DNA from: Chloroflexi bacterium UBA4733 | GTDB lineage: Bacteria > Chloroflexota > UBA4733 | Length of the DNA: 25,664 nucleotides | Assembly: GCA_002404055.1 (NCBI GenBank) | Contig: DHIZ01000220.1 | Span: forward strand, 45,275 to 70,938 | Direction: 5' to 3' | Shown here: positions 15,760-23,352 of the stretch, one piece after another | Layout of the letters: each line of letters starts with the position of its first letter | How positions within the stretch are numbered: the first letter of the stretch is position 1 | Program-made: the position numbers and the translations under genes | Notes under the pieces: generated by a model | Databases searched by the model: none | What the model was told of the DNA's origin: nothing | Seen by the model: the letters and a program-made list of their open reading frames with translations, nothing else

Positions 15760-16346
15760 GCGAGAGTACCCTCTTGTCAATTGGTCATTCAACTCACGAC
15801 TTCGAGCGTTTTCTGGACCTTCTCAGTGGACATCACGTTGATGTGCTGGCTGATGTTCGGTCCTCCCCGTTTTCCCGTTATGCCCCCCAGTTTGACCGAA
15901 CGGCGCTTGAGAACGGCATCGGTCATGCTGGAATAAAGTACGTGTTCCTGGGCCGCGAGTTGGGCGGCAGGCCGGTGGGGGATGAGTATTATGACAGAGA
16001 AGGTCACGTGCTCTATGGCCGAGTGGCGAATTCTCCGCTCTTCCTCATAGGCCTGGAGCGACTTCGGCGGGGTATGCAGCAATACTGTATTGCCATTCTC
16101 TGCAGTGAGGAGGATCCGGCGGTGTGTCACCGCGCTCTCTTGATCGGCAAGGTACTTGCGGGGCAGGGTGTACGGATACAGCATATCCGAGGGGACGGGA
16201 CCGTTCAGAGCCAGCGTGACCTTCTCGGTGACACTGCCGGCGTGCCGGTTGTCCTGCAACTGTCGCTCATTGGTGAGCAGGAGCGAAGCGGCTGGCGCTC
16301 GCTTCACCCCGTACCTCGACACGGGAATTCGGTGTCTAGAGGATAG
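15756..16346 (+). CDS. DUF488 family protein, type with 'GHSTHDF' N-terminus
   Basis: 196 residues. DUF488 hallmarks are present in order: 'SIGHSTHDFERFL' at 8-20, 'DVRSSPFSRYAPQF' at 33-46, 'FLGRELGGRP' at 64-73, and the cysteine block C116-SEEDPAV-C124-H-R at 116-126. The C-terminus from about residue 155 looks variable and is probably not part of the domain. The family has no firmly known reaction; its invariant Cys-His pair suggests catalysis or metal binding. The ATG overlaps the purL stop (ATGA) and uses a GGAGG at 15744-15748 within purL, so it should be translated with purL. Base composition is lower in GC than the pur genes. Confidence 0.88.
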   Translation: MSESTLLSIGHSTHDFERFLDLLSGHHVDVLADVRSSPFSRYAPQFDRTALENGIGHAGIKYVFLGRELGGRPVGDEYYDREGHVLYGRVANSPLFLIGLERLRRGMQQYCIAILCSEEDPAVCHRALLIGKVLAGQGVRIQHIRGDGTVQSQRDLLGDTAGVPVVLQLSLIGEQERSGWRSLHPVPRHGNSVSRG

Positions 16347-16358
16347 GCTGGTGATGTT

Positions 16359-16799
16359 TTGTTACTGTACACCATAGGTTTTACTCAGAAGACGGCCTGT
16401 CAGTTCTTTACTATCCTGCGTGACTCCAGCGTTCGGCGCCTTGTCGATATTCGCCTCAACAACGTTTCGCAGCTCGCCGGTTTCGCGAAGCGGGATGACC
16501 TGGCATTTTTTTTGAAGGAGTTATGCGGCGCGGAGTACTCTCACGAACCGATGTTGGCCCCAACCTCGGCGTTGCTCGATGCCTACAGGAAGCAGAAGGG
16601 GGGATGGGAAGAATATGAGCGTGGATTCCGGGCATTATTGGCTGAGCGTCGTGTCGAAGATAAGCTGAGTCCGTCCTTCTTTACCGTACCAACAGTATTG
16701 TTGTGCAGTGAGCCTTCGGCTGAGCATTGCCATCGTCGCCTGGTGATTGAGCATTTGCAACAGAAATGGCGTAATGTGGAGGTAGTGCATCTGCCCTGA
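16359..16799 (+). CDS. DUF488 family protein, type with 'YTIGFT' N-terminus
   Basis: 146 residues from a TTG start 12 nt after the first DUF488 stop; the reading 'MLLYTIGFTQKTA' matches the usual N-terminus of this subgroup, which fixes the start. Blocks: 'DIRLNNVSQLAGFAKRDDL' at 30-48, 'HEPMLAPTSALLDAYRKQ' at 62-79, and C116-SEPSAEH-C124-H-R-R at 116-127. It shares only the key motifs with the preceding gene, so the two represent separate DUF488 branches rather than a recent duplication. An 8-T run at 16506-16513 lies inside the gene. GC is near 52-57% in sampled lines. Partner and substrate are unknown. Confidence 0.88.
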   Translation: MLLYTIGFTQKTACQFFTILRDSSVRRLVDIRLNNVSQLAGFAKRDDLAFFLKELCGAEYSHEPMLAPTSALLDAYRKQKGGWEEYERGFRALLAERRVEDKLSPSFFTVPTVLLCSEPSAEHCHRRLVIEHLQQKWRNVEVVHLP

Positions 16800-16806
16800 T
16801 GCATCC

Positions 16807-17523
16807 ATGAGAATCGCGATAAACCACCTGACACGCATGCAGGCAGGATATATGTGCGTCGCCGGAATTGATCTCGACACTGGTGAACACGTCCGCCCGG
16901 AATTGTCGGCTGGAAGAATGCCGGTGCAGTTACTTGCTCGTTATGGAGGACCCTTTGACATTGGGGCGGTAGTCGATATCGGGGCTGCCTTCAGCCTAGG
17001 ACGTGTGCCCGAGGTGGAAGATTGTCGTTGTTTCGTTGGCGCCTTCGCTCGATCTGCTGAAACGTCTGACGTAGAGTTCTGGGATCTGCTCAGCCGTAGT
17101 GCCAAGACCGACCTGGGAACAATCTTCGGGCCAGAGCTTGGCAAGCCAACAGCCAGATCCTGTGGCGTGAACATGGGCAAGGGTATGAGGTCTCTTGGTT
17201 GCCTTCGTCCCTCCCATGCGTGTTTCCTCCAAGTGAGGCACACTGAAGGTCAACGGACGAGTGTGCGGATGCTACTTCATGACGTTATGCTCGGTGATCT
17301 CGATCTGGCCGTGAACGATCTCCGCCTGTTCGGGTCAGATCACGCCACAGCGGATGAGGCCCGTGTCGTCAACGTACAGGAGCACCTGGCACATGCGAAC
17401 GACACAATTTTGAGTGTCGGCCTCACGAGGGAATTTAGAGGAGTGCATTGGCTACAGGTCAATAACATCCACTTTTCCGGGAGACCGGTCTGGCGCGAAG
17501 CCACTGGATGGGAGGCCAGATGA
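16807..17523 (+). CDS. Probable dual-OB domain protein
   Basis: 238 residues. The N-terminus has 'GYMCVAGIDLDTGEHVRPEL' (residues 14-33) and the C-terminus 'FRGVHWLQVNNIHFSGRPVW' (near 212-231), both typical of the proteins I know as dual OB-domain (DuOB) proteins, which often neighbour DUF488 genes. OB folds usually bind nucleic acid or nucleotides, so a sensing or guiding role is inferred. It starts 7 nt after the second DUF488 gene with only a weak ribosome site, and its TGA overlaps the purQ ATG by 4 nt. GC is below that of the flanking pur genes. No membrane segment or toxin motif is seen. Confidence 0.7.
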   Translation: MRIAINHLTRMQAGYMCVAGIDLDTGEHVRPELSAGRMPVQLLARYGGPFDIGAVVDIGAAFSLGRVPEVEDCRCFVGAFARSAETSDVEFWDLLSRSAKTDLGTIFGPELGKPTARSCGVNMGKGMRSLGCLRPSHACFLQVRHTEGQRTSVRMLLHDVMLGDLDLAVNDLRLFGSDHATADEARVVNVQEHLAHANDTILSVGLTREFRGVHWLQVNNIHFSGRPVWREATGWEAR

Positions 17524-18383
17524 AGTCTGGTTCCGGTCGGATTGCCGTCATCCTTTTCCCCGGCACCAACTGCGAGGAGGAGTCGCTACGCGCGGCGCGG
17601 CTGGCTGGGCTAGAGGCGGAGTTGGTTCGCTGGAACCAGCCGTTGGATGCTGAGCGCTTCGACGGATATATCTTGCCGGGCGGCTGGTCCTACGAGGACC
17701 GTGTGCGAGCCGGAGCCATCGCCGCACGGGACGTCATCATGGCGACGATCACATCGGAGGCCCAGCGCGGCAAGCCGGTACTGGGCATTTGCAACGGTGC
17801 TCAGGTGCTGATCGAGACGGGCCTTGTCCCCGGCTATGGCGCCGGACCGGCGATGGCGCTGGCCGCCAACAACCTGGGCTATCGTTGCGCCTGGGTTCGG
17901 CTGCGCTTGCAGGTACCGCCTACCCGAACCGCCTTCACCGGCGCCTTTTCGGCGGGCGAGGTGATCGAACTGCCGGTGGCGCACGGCGAGGGCCGCTTCA
18001 TCACGGAGGCGCCGGAGGTGCTGGCCTCATTGGTCGCGGGACAGCAGATCCCCTTTGTCTACGCCGACGCGGCCGGAGAACCGGCCACCACGTTTCCCGA
18101 TAATCCCAATGGCTCCGTCTACGCGGCCGCGGCCGTCTGTAATGCCCAGGGCAACGTCATGGCCCTGATGCCGCACCCCGAGCGCGCCAGTTGGTGGTGG
18201 CAGCACCCGCCGCACCGGCGACCGGCCGGCTTCACGGGGCGGCCGGATCGCCTGGTGCTGTCGGCCCCCGCGCACGCTATTTTTCGTTCGATGGCCGCCG
18301 CCATCGCGGCGACGGCTGCCACTGGCGTCCAACCAGCATCCGCGGCGTCCTTGACGCCGGCAGCAAAGCTTCGTCGATGTTGA
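17520..18383 (+). CDS. purQ: FGAM synthase glutaminase subunit PurQ
   Basis: 287 residues, a class I glutamine amidotransferase giving ammonia to PurL. Catalytic C91 is in 'LGICNGAQ', and H219 and E221 in 'MPHPERA'; 'FPGTNCEE' and 'ILPGGWSYEDRVRAG' are also typical. GGAGG at 17511-17515 and the ATGA overlap favour 17520 over the in-frame ATG at 17508. It is longer than the common 225-235 residues: the part after 'HPERA' adds a Trp/Pro/Arg-rich stretch and an Ala-rich tail. The 3' end overlaps the PurS-like gene by 7 nt. Confidence 0.95.
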   Translation: MKSGSGRIAVILFPGTNCEEESLRAARLAGLEAELVRWNQPLDAERFDGYILPGGWSYEDRVRAGAIAARDVIMATITSEAQRGKPVLGICNGAQVLIETGLVPGYGAGPAMALAANNLGYRCAWVRLRLQVPPTRTAFTGAFSAGEVIELPVAHGEGRFITEAPEVLASLVAGQQIPFVYADAAGEPATTFPDNPNGSVYAAAAVCNAQGNVMALMPHPERASWWWQHPPHRRPAGFTGRPDRLVLSAPAHAIFRSMAAAIAATAATGVQPASAASLTPAAKLRRC

Positions 18384-18928
18384 TCGGGTTGGCGGTCCGG
18401 CTGATTATCCCCGATACCACCTCCTTGTCGGCTCGCCGAGCACTGCGTCAGGCGGGGTTGACCGAGGTGGAGGAACTGCGACGCGAAGTGTGCTGGAGCT
18501 TCGACATCCAGCAACCCGGGGACGTTCCCGTTACGCCCCAGGCGGTCGCCGAGCGGCTCCTCAGCATCGACGTGCTGGTGAACTACAACAAGCACCGCGG
18601 CCGCTGGTGGCTGGGCGGGTTGGAACTGGCAGCGCCTGCCAGCGATGGTACGGGACAAGCGTGGGGCAGGCTGCTCGTCGAGGACCGCGACGACCCGGAA
18701 CCGGCGCGGATGCAACGCATCCTGACAACGCGGCTCGGTTTTTCGGGCGTACACGTGCGGCGCCATGGTACCCTCTGGTCGATTGGCGTGGCGGCGGGCA
18801 GCGATGCAGTGCGTGTGACTGAGGCCGCCGCGCAACGATTGCTGACCAATTCTCACGGCCAGATCAGCGAGATCGTCGGGGCAGGTCCTGGCCCGAATGG
18901 AGGCAATGTCCGCCCGGCAGCACGTTGA
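18377..18928 (+). CDS. Tandem PurS-like protein
   Basis: 183 residues from an ATG that overlaps the purQ stop by 7 nt. Two PurS-like units can be traced: residues 4-75 ('VRLIIPDTTSLSARRALRQAG', then 'EVCWSFDI', then 'AERLLSIDVLV') and 97-168 ('GRLLVEDRDDPEPARMQ', then 'GTLWSIGV', then 'AQRLLTNSHGQISEI'). PurS is normally a single unit of about 80 residues that bridges PurL and PurQ. No other purS is seen in the operon, so this protein probably fills that role. The match is by pattern and position, and a search is needed to confirm it. The operon appears to end here. Confidence 0.62.
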   Translation: MLIGLAVRLIIPDTTSLSARRALRQAGLTEVEELRREVCWSFDIQQPGDVPVTPQAVAERLLSIDVLVNYNKHRGRWWLGGLELAAPASDGTGQAWGRLLVEDRDDPEPARMQRILTTRLGFSGVHVRRHGTLWSIGVAAGSDAVRVTEAAAQRLLTNSHGQISEIVGAGPGPNGGNVRPAAR

Positions 18929-18958
18929 TTGACCAGACAGCCCCCGACAACATACTAT
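18929..18958 (+). promoter_or_regulatory. Sigma70-like promoter for the TPR/roadblock pair
   Basis: TTGACC at 18929-18934 and TACTAT at 18953-18958 are separated by 18 nt, in the 98-nt gap after the purine operon and 69 nt before the TPR start. Match to the consensus is good for a GC-rich genome. Confidence 0.42.
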
Positions 18959-19026
18959 GCAGCGAGCAGGGATGCAATCGTTCCCCAGTCATCGGGTAGA
19001 AGCCCAGCGCTGTGAAGGAGGAGGCC

Positions 19027-20682
19027 ATGGCCGAAGTACAGCTTGCGACGCTGGCGGCTGAAGCTCGGGAGGCGATTGATAGCCAGGATCTCTCCCGTGC
19101 CGCGGATGCTTGCCGCCGGGCGCTCCTACGATTTCCGCGCTGGGTGGAAGGCTACTGGCTGTTGGGCCACATCCTGGTCGAAAGCGGCTACGTGCCCCAG
19201 GCGCGCAGTTGCTTCGAGGCGGTAGCCAGCGCCATGCCCGACGATGCTCGCGCCTATCAAGGTCTTGCCGACGCCGCCGAGCAGCAGCACGATTTGGCGA
19301 CGGCTGTAGCAGGGCTGATGCGCGCGCTGGAAGTCGGCGAGACCAGCCCGAGCGTGCTGGCCGAACTACGCCGGCTGCAGCAGCAGGCAGGCTATGTCAT
19401 CGACGATCCGTACACGACAGCCCGCGTCGCGCACGCCCGGTTGATTGCCGGCCAGTTTGAAGAGTCGGATGTTGCCGCCGAACGCGCGTTACAACAAGAG
19501 CCCGATCGCCTTGATCTGTTGGTGGTGCAGGCCGTGGCGCGCCTTTTCGGTGGCGACCGGCGCGGCAGCGCGACGGTTTGCCAGCACCTCCTCGACCTGA
19601 GCCCTGATTGCCTGAAAGCGCTGGCGATCCTCCGCTACCTCCAGCCCGGCGCCGACTCGGCGGCGCTCGCCGCTGACCTCGAGGCGTTGGACCCGGAAGG
19701 TCAGACGCTGGTCTGGCTGCGCGGCCACATCACGACGCTCGGCTACGATGCCGACGACCTACCGGCGGCGCCTCGCCTGGTGTCCTGGCACGAGGACGAC
19801 ACGTCCACCGGGGAGAGAGGACGCGAACTGCGCCCGCTGGACCGGCTCATTCCAGAATTAGAGGAGGTCTGGCCGCAGTGGCTCCAACAGGCCGCCCAGG
19901 CGACGCCGGAGACTCAGGCCGACGCCGCTGTGTTCCAACCAGCGCCACCACCACCACAGTTCACGGAGTCTGCGGTACAGGCGCCGGCCGCCCCCAGTTT
20001 CCTGGGGGACGTAGACACGCTGGCCCGCGAATTCGAAGATGCAATGCGTGCGCCCGTCGCGCCACCGCTGTCGAACGAGATGGTAGGGCCTGAAGCGGAA
20101 GCAATTGCCCCCGTGGCGGAGTCGCCTGATGCCTCCGCGCTGGACTTCCCCTGGCCGCCGCAAGAGGAACCTACGGTTACGGAAGCCGCGCCCGTCGCCT
20201 GGGCAGAAGATAGCGCCCGTCAAGAAGCAGTGCCGGCCGTTTCTCCAGATCAACCGGCACCGGCCGTGCTGGTCGAGGACGAGTTCGCGCAGTGGTGGAG
20301 GTCTCCACCGGAAGAGCAGCAGCGCGATCTCGAAGCCGATGTGATGCCTGCTGTCGCCGACCAGGAGTCGGAATCACCGCCGGTTGGCGCCTGGGAAACA
20401 GTGACGACGCCGAGTGAATGGCCCGCAGAGGTTGAGTACGCCCCAGCACCGGAAATGGCTCCTGAACAACCAGTGGAGGCACGGGACTCGGCCGGTATCG
20501 TCGGTTCGGCGGAGCCACCCGTCGCTCAGGAGGAAGCACTCGCTCCGGTTCGTGAGGACGACGTGGCGTCAATGCGAAAGGCCGCAGAGGCGGCGGCGCG
20601 CTCCGGCGATCACTGGGGAGCGATCCACCACTATGGAGCGGTGCTGGCGAAACTGCGCGCCGCGTCAGACGGTAGAGGGTAA
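19027..20682 (+). CDS. TPR-repeat protein with long acidic Pro/Ala linker
   Basis: 551 residues. AAGGAGGAGG at 19015-19024 supports the ATG at 19027 over the GTG at 19012. Residues 1 to about 235 form repeated helix pairs of TPR type ('WVEGYWLLGHILVESGYVPQARSCFEAV', 'ARAYQGLADAAEQQHDLATAVAGLMRAL'). Residues about 280-505 are a low-complexity Pro/Ala/Glu linker with recurring 'PAP' and 'EEP' runs and scattered Trp. The last 40 residues form another TPR-like pair ('AAARSGDHWGAIHHYGAVLAKL'). There is no signal peptide, so it is cytoplasmic. It is 12 nt ahead of a roadblock protein, implying a shared complex. The linker may tether partners. Confidence 0.85.
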   Translation: MAEVQLATLAAEAREAIDSQDLSRAADACRRALLRFPRWVEGYWLLGHILVESGYVPQARSCFEAVASAMPDDARAYQGLADAAEQQHDLATAVAGLMRALEVGETSPSVLAELRRLQQQAGYVIDDPYTTARVAHARLIAGQFEESDVAAERALQQEPDRLDLLVVQAVARLFGGDRRGSATVCQHLLDLSPDCLKALAILRYLQPGADSAALAADLEALDPEGQTLVWLRGHITTLGYDADDLPAAPRLVSWHEDDTSTGERGRELRPLDRLIPELEEVWPQWLQQAAQATPETQADAAVFQPAPPPPQFTESAVQAPAAPSFLGDVDTLAREFEDAMRAPVAPPLSNEMVGPEAEAIAPVAESPDASALDFPWPPQEEPTVTEAAPVAWAEDSARQEAVPAVSPDQPAPAVLVEDEFAQWWRSPPEEQQRDLEADVMPAVADQESESPPVGAWETVTTPSEWPAEVEYAPAPEMAPEQPVEARDSAGIVGSAEPPVAQEEALAPVREDDVASMRKAAEAAARSGDHWGAIHHYGAVLAKLRAASDGRG

Positions 20683-20694
20683 AGGAAGATAGCC

Positions 20695-21027
20695 GTGAAC
20701 GAAACGGTAGCAAACCTGATGAAGATGCCCGGCGTCAGTCTGGCGGCCGTCGTGGAGCGGGATGGTACCGTGCTGGCGGTATCGCACGAGGAGCCGGTGA
20801 GCGAGGTCATGGCGGCGTTGTCGTCCGCTATCTTTGGCGCGATTGGTGACGCCTTGACCAAAGGGGGCATTGCACCACTGGAGTCGTGCCTTTTTGAGGC
20901 CGGTAGCACATCAATCCAGTTGCAGAGCGCCGGTGCGCGCATCCTCGTTGCCGTCACCGCCAACGACGCCAACGTCGGCCGAATCAAGCTGGCGCTGCGC
21001 CGCGCGGCGGAACGCGAGGCGGTCTGA
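20695..21027 (+). CDS. Roadblock/LC7 domain protein
   Basis: 110 residues covering one roadblock/LC7 domain: 'LMKMPGVSLAAVVERDGTVLAVS' at the start, central helix 'VMAALSSAIFGAIGDAL', then 'SIQLQSAGARILVAVTANDANVGRIKLALRRA'. Bacterial members usually regulate an Mgl-type small GTPase or act as scaffolds, but no GTPase gene is adjacent. The GTG start has AAAGGAAG at about 7 nt. It is coupled to the TPR gene by a 12-nt gap. Confidence 0.82.
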   Translation: MNETVANLMKMPGVSLAAVVERDGTVLAVSHEEPVSEVMAALSSAIFGAIGDALTKGGIAPLESCLFEAGSTSIQLQSAGARILVAVTANDANVGRIKLALRRAAEREAV

Positions 21028-21110
21028 CCGCCGTAGGCTACGTTTGGCCTGCCTCGTGTGCAAGGCAAGCAGGGCTTACCGAGGCACACTCTCTAGAGTA
21101 GGTAGATACG

Positions 21111-22772
21111 ATGACCTTGGCCGTGCGGACATTGCTGGCGCGCTTGCTGCCGTTTGTTGGCATCCTCGCCCTCCTCATCAGCGCCGCGCCGCCGGCTTCG
21201 GCGGACACCCCGACCGCCGCGCCCCCTTCGCTGGACTACGCGCTGCCCGATGGTCACTTTTATACGCAAGCAAACGGTTCCCCGTTAGGCAAGAGCGCCA
21301 CCGGCTTCCTGCTGGCGGATGACGGCGGCATCGCCTTCTGGACCGATTATCAGCAGCTCGGCGGTGTCGGGTTACTGGGCTACCCGATATCCGGCCGTTT
21401 CATGCAGGCCGGCTTTGTGGCGCAGGCCACCCAGCGCGGCATCTTGCAGTGGCAAGCGAACAGCAGTAGTGTGGCGCTTACCAATGTCTTCGATCAGTTG
21501 CACGACGCCGGTAGAGATGCCTGGTTGCAGAGCACGTACCAGATACCGCCGCAGGTAGCATTGAACGAGAAGGGGCAGACCTTCGCCCAAATCAGCCAGC
21601 ATCGTCTCACCTTGCTCGACAGCAACCCGGCCATCAAGGCTCGCTATCTGGCAACCCCGGATGCCGTGCAGTTTTACGGGCTACCGACGTCAGCGCCTGT
21701 CGACTTTGGCCCGATGATCGCCGTGCGCTTCCAGCGTGTCGTCTTTCAGTATTGGAAGATCGCCGAGCCGTGGGCGAAGGTCGGCGATGTGACCCTCGTC
21801 AACGGCGGTGATGTCGCCAAGGCGGCTGGACTGCTTCCGGCCAGTGCCATCACGGCGAGCGCGCCGCCAATTGTCGATGGCCAGGCGGCGATCATACCGT
21901 GGTCCGGCTGGTGGTGGCCGGCATCGCTGCAGCCGTATACGCCGCCGTACCTGTTCCAAGCGAACGGCACCCTGGCCAAGTACGACGCCTACGTGCAGGC
22001 GGGAGGCGCCCCCTCGCCCGACACGCAAGGGTGGGAACGTCAGCACATCATTTTCAATGACCCCTCCCTCTTCTGGGCTGGCCACTGTAACGGCTGGGCC
22101 GCGTCCGCCCTCCTTGAGCCGGAACCCACGAAACCGGTGACGGCCCGCGGCGTCACCTTCAGTGTTGCTGACCAGAAGGGGCTCCTGGCCGATTATCATT
22201 TCTCGGACTCGCCGCTCTGGGAATACGGCAGCACCCAGGTTGCCTTGCAGCCGGCAGATTTGCAGCGCATGGTGCTGCAATGGGTCGGCGGGCAGCACAA
22301 AGGCTTTGTGATCGATGACTACACGACAAGCGATCAGATCGAGAGCTACCCCGTCTACCGCTTCCACATTGTCTACATTACCGATCCGCTCGACCCCAAC
22401 AAGACGCACGTGCAACTGACGCTGTGGATGGCCAGTTACCACGTCGACGCGAACTTCGTCGGTTCCACCCCCTATCCCGGTCCCGACGGCCAGCGCTTCG
22501 ACTACTTCATCTACGGTCCGAAGGACCAGCCGACGGGTGGGGATTGGGAAGGCGCCAGTTTGATCGGCAAGCAGGGACACCCCCGCTTTATCTGGTACCC
22601 GGATCCGAACGTCCGCAACCTGGGCCGCACCCTGACGTCGCCTTCGCTGGATTACGGCACCGTCCTGGCGATCCTGGGCCGGCCACAACCGAAGCCCACC
22701 GCCTTTGGACCAGAGATACGTCATCTGGTCGCCGCCGCCGGCACACAAGAAGTTCCTTGGAATGGACGATGA
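21111..22772 (+). CDS. Secreted transglutaminase-elicitor-like protein
   Basis: 553 residues with a signal peptide (residues 1-31, 'PPASA' cleavage). Residues about 45-225 hold repeats of the 'FWTDYQQLGGVGLLGYPIS...GILQWQ' and 'FYGLPTS...VFQYWKI' type common in Chloroflexota exoproteins. From about 262 the sequence ('IPWSGWWWPASLQPY', 'LAKYDAY', 'WAGHCNGWAASALLEPEP', 'FSVADQKGLLADYH') resembles the transglutaminase elicitor family, first known from the Phytophthora GP42 cell-wall protein. C326 in 'GHCNGW' is the likely nucleophile and H433 in 'KTHVQLTLW' the likely histidine. It would act outside the cell as a transglutaminase or protease. Family assignment is by memory of the motif. Confidence 0.7.
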   Translation: MTLAVRTLLARLLPFVGILALLISAAPPASADTPTAAPPSLDYALPDGHFYTQANGSPLGKSATGFLLADDGGIAFWTDYQQLGGVGLLGYPISGRFMQAGFVAQATQRGILQWQANSSSVALTNVFDQLHDAGRDAWLQSTYQIPPQVALNEKGQTFAQISQHRLTLLDSNPAIKARYLATPDAVQFYGLPTSAPVDFGPMIAVRFQRVVFQYWKIAEPWAKVGDVTLVNGGDVAKAAGLLPASAITASAPPIVDGQAAIIPWSGWWWPASLQPYTPPYLFQANGTLAKYDAYVQAGGAPSPDTQGWERQHIIFNDPSLFWAGHCNGWAASALLEPEPTKPVTARGVTFSVADQKGLLADYHFSDSPLWEYGSTQVALQPADLQRMVLQWVGGQHKGFVIDDYTTSDQIESYPVYRFHIVYITDPLDPNKTHVQLTLWMASYHVDANFVGSTPYPGPDGQRFDYFIYGPKDQPTGGDWEGASLIGKQGHPRFIWYPDPNVRNLGRTLTSPSLDYGTVLAILGRPQPKPTAFGPEIRHLVAAAGTQEVPWNGR

Positions 22773-22902
22773 ACAGCGCGTCGGCGACATGCCCGCTCGT
22801 TGCTCCTATCGCTCATGGAGGGCCTCGACTGTGCTACGCTGTCTGGAAGCGAGCCAAGGCGGCCTGGGGCGTAGACGGGCTATGGCGCAGTAGGAGGCGG
22901 CG

Positions 22903-23289
22903 GTGACCGGGCGCATCGTAGCGGCGGATGACGAGGCGGATATTCGTCGTCTTGTCGCGTTCACGTTGCGTAGACGTGGCTATGTAGTGATTGAAGCGAG
23001 TGCCGGCGATGAGGCGTTGACGCTTATCAAGCAGGAGCACCCCGATCTAGCAGTGCTGGATGTGCTGATGCCGGGCATGACTGGCATTGAAGTCGCCCAG
23101 GCGCTCAGCCAGGACCCGACAACAGCGTCCATTCCGATCATCCTGCTCTCAGCGCTTGGTCAGGTCACCGACGTCAAGGCCGGCTTGCAGAGTGGCGCGC
23201 GCATCTACCTGACCAAACCGTTCGCCCCACCGGACCTCGTGGCTAGCGTCGCCAACGTGCTGGCCAGTCGTGAGGCCGAGGCGACCTAG
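22903..23289 (+). CDS. Single-domain response regulator (CheY-like receiver)
   Basis: 128 residues, one receiver domain and no output domain. Acidic pocket D9-D10, phosphoacceptor D53 in 'AVLDVLMPGMTG', S83 in 'IILLSAL' and K105 in 'YLTKPFAP' are all present. The GTG start has AGGAGG 5 nt upstream. No histidine kinase is nearby, so its partner is unknown. The 130 nt ahead of it holds no convincing gene. Confidence 0.93.
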   Translation: MTGRIVAADDEADIRRLVAFTLRRRGYVVIEASAGDEALTLIKQEHPDLAVLDVLMPGMTGIEVAQALSQDPTTASIPIILLSALGQVTDVKAGLQSGARIYLTKPFAPPDLVASVANVLASREAEAT

Positions 23290-23303
23290 CAATGGTGTGC
23301 AGT

Positions 23304-23330
23304 CTTCTGGCGGGATAGACGCGCCAGGAG
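23304..23330 (+). terminator. Weak hairpin after the response regulator
   Basis: A 9-bp stem including one G-U pair (23304-23312 with 23322-23330) around a 9-nt loop lies 15 nt after the stop. No U tract follows, so its function as a terminator is uncertain. Confidence 0.25.
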
Positions 23331-23352
23331 ACGAACGCGCGCCAACCGCTGA

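Larger units (their letters stand above)
15756..17523 (+). other. Three-gene foreign-looking block inside the purine operon
   Basis: DUF488, a second DUF488 and a dual-OB-like protein sit between purL and purQ. Hand-counted 60-nt lines in the block give 48-57% GC over much of its length (15781, 16381, 16441, 16501, 17041; one line at 16261 reaches 65%), against 72-73% in sampled lines of purL (14941) and purQ (17821). Both edges are ATGA stop/start overlaps. No transposase, integrase or clear target duplication is seen. Confidence 0.7.

Noticed and set aside
16354..16377. ATG at 16354 as start of the second DUF488 gene
   Set aside because: Wrong frame; it reaches a stop after seven codons. 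TTG 16359 reproduces the family N-terminus.
21050..21086. 7-bp hairpin (TGCCTCG/CGAGGCA) in the gap after the roadblock gene
   Set aside because: 24-nt loop and no U tract; too weak to call a terminator.
22764..22893. 43-residue frame after the transglutaminase-like gene (MDDEQRVGDM...)
   Set aside because: ATGA overlap is attractive, but the sequence is Arg-rich, has no ribosome site or homologue I know, and ends inside the receiver's ribosome site region.
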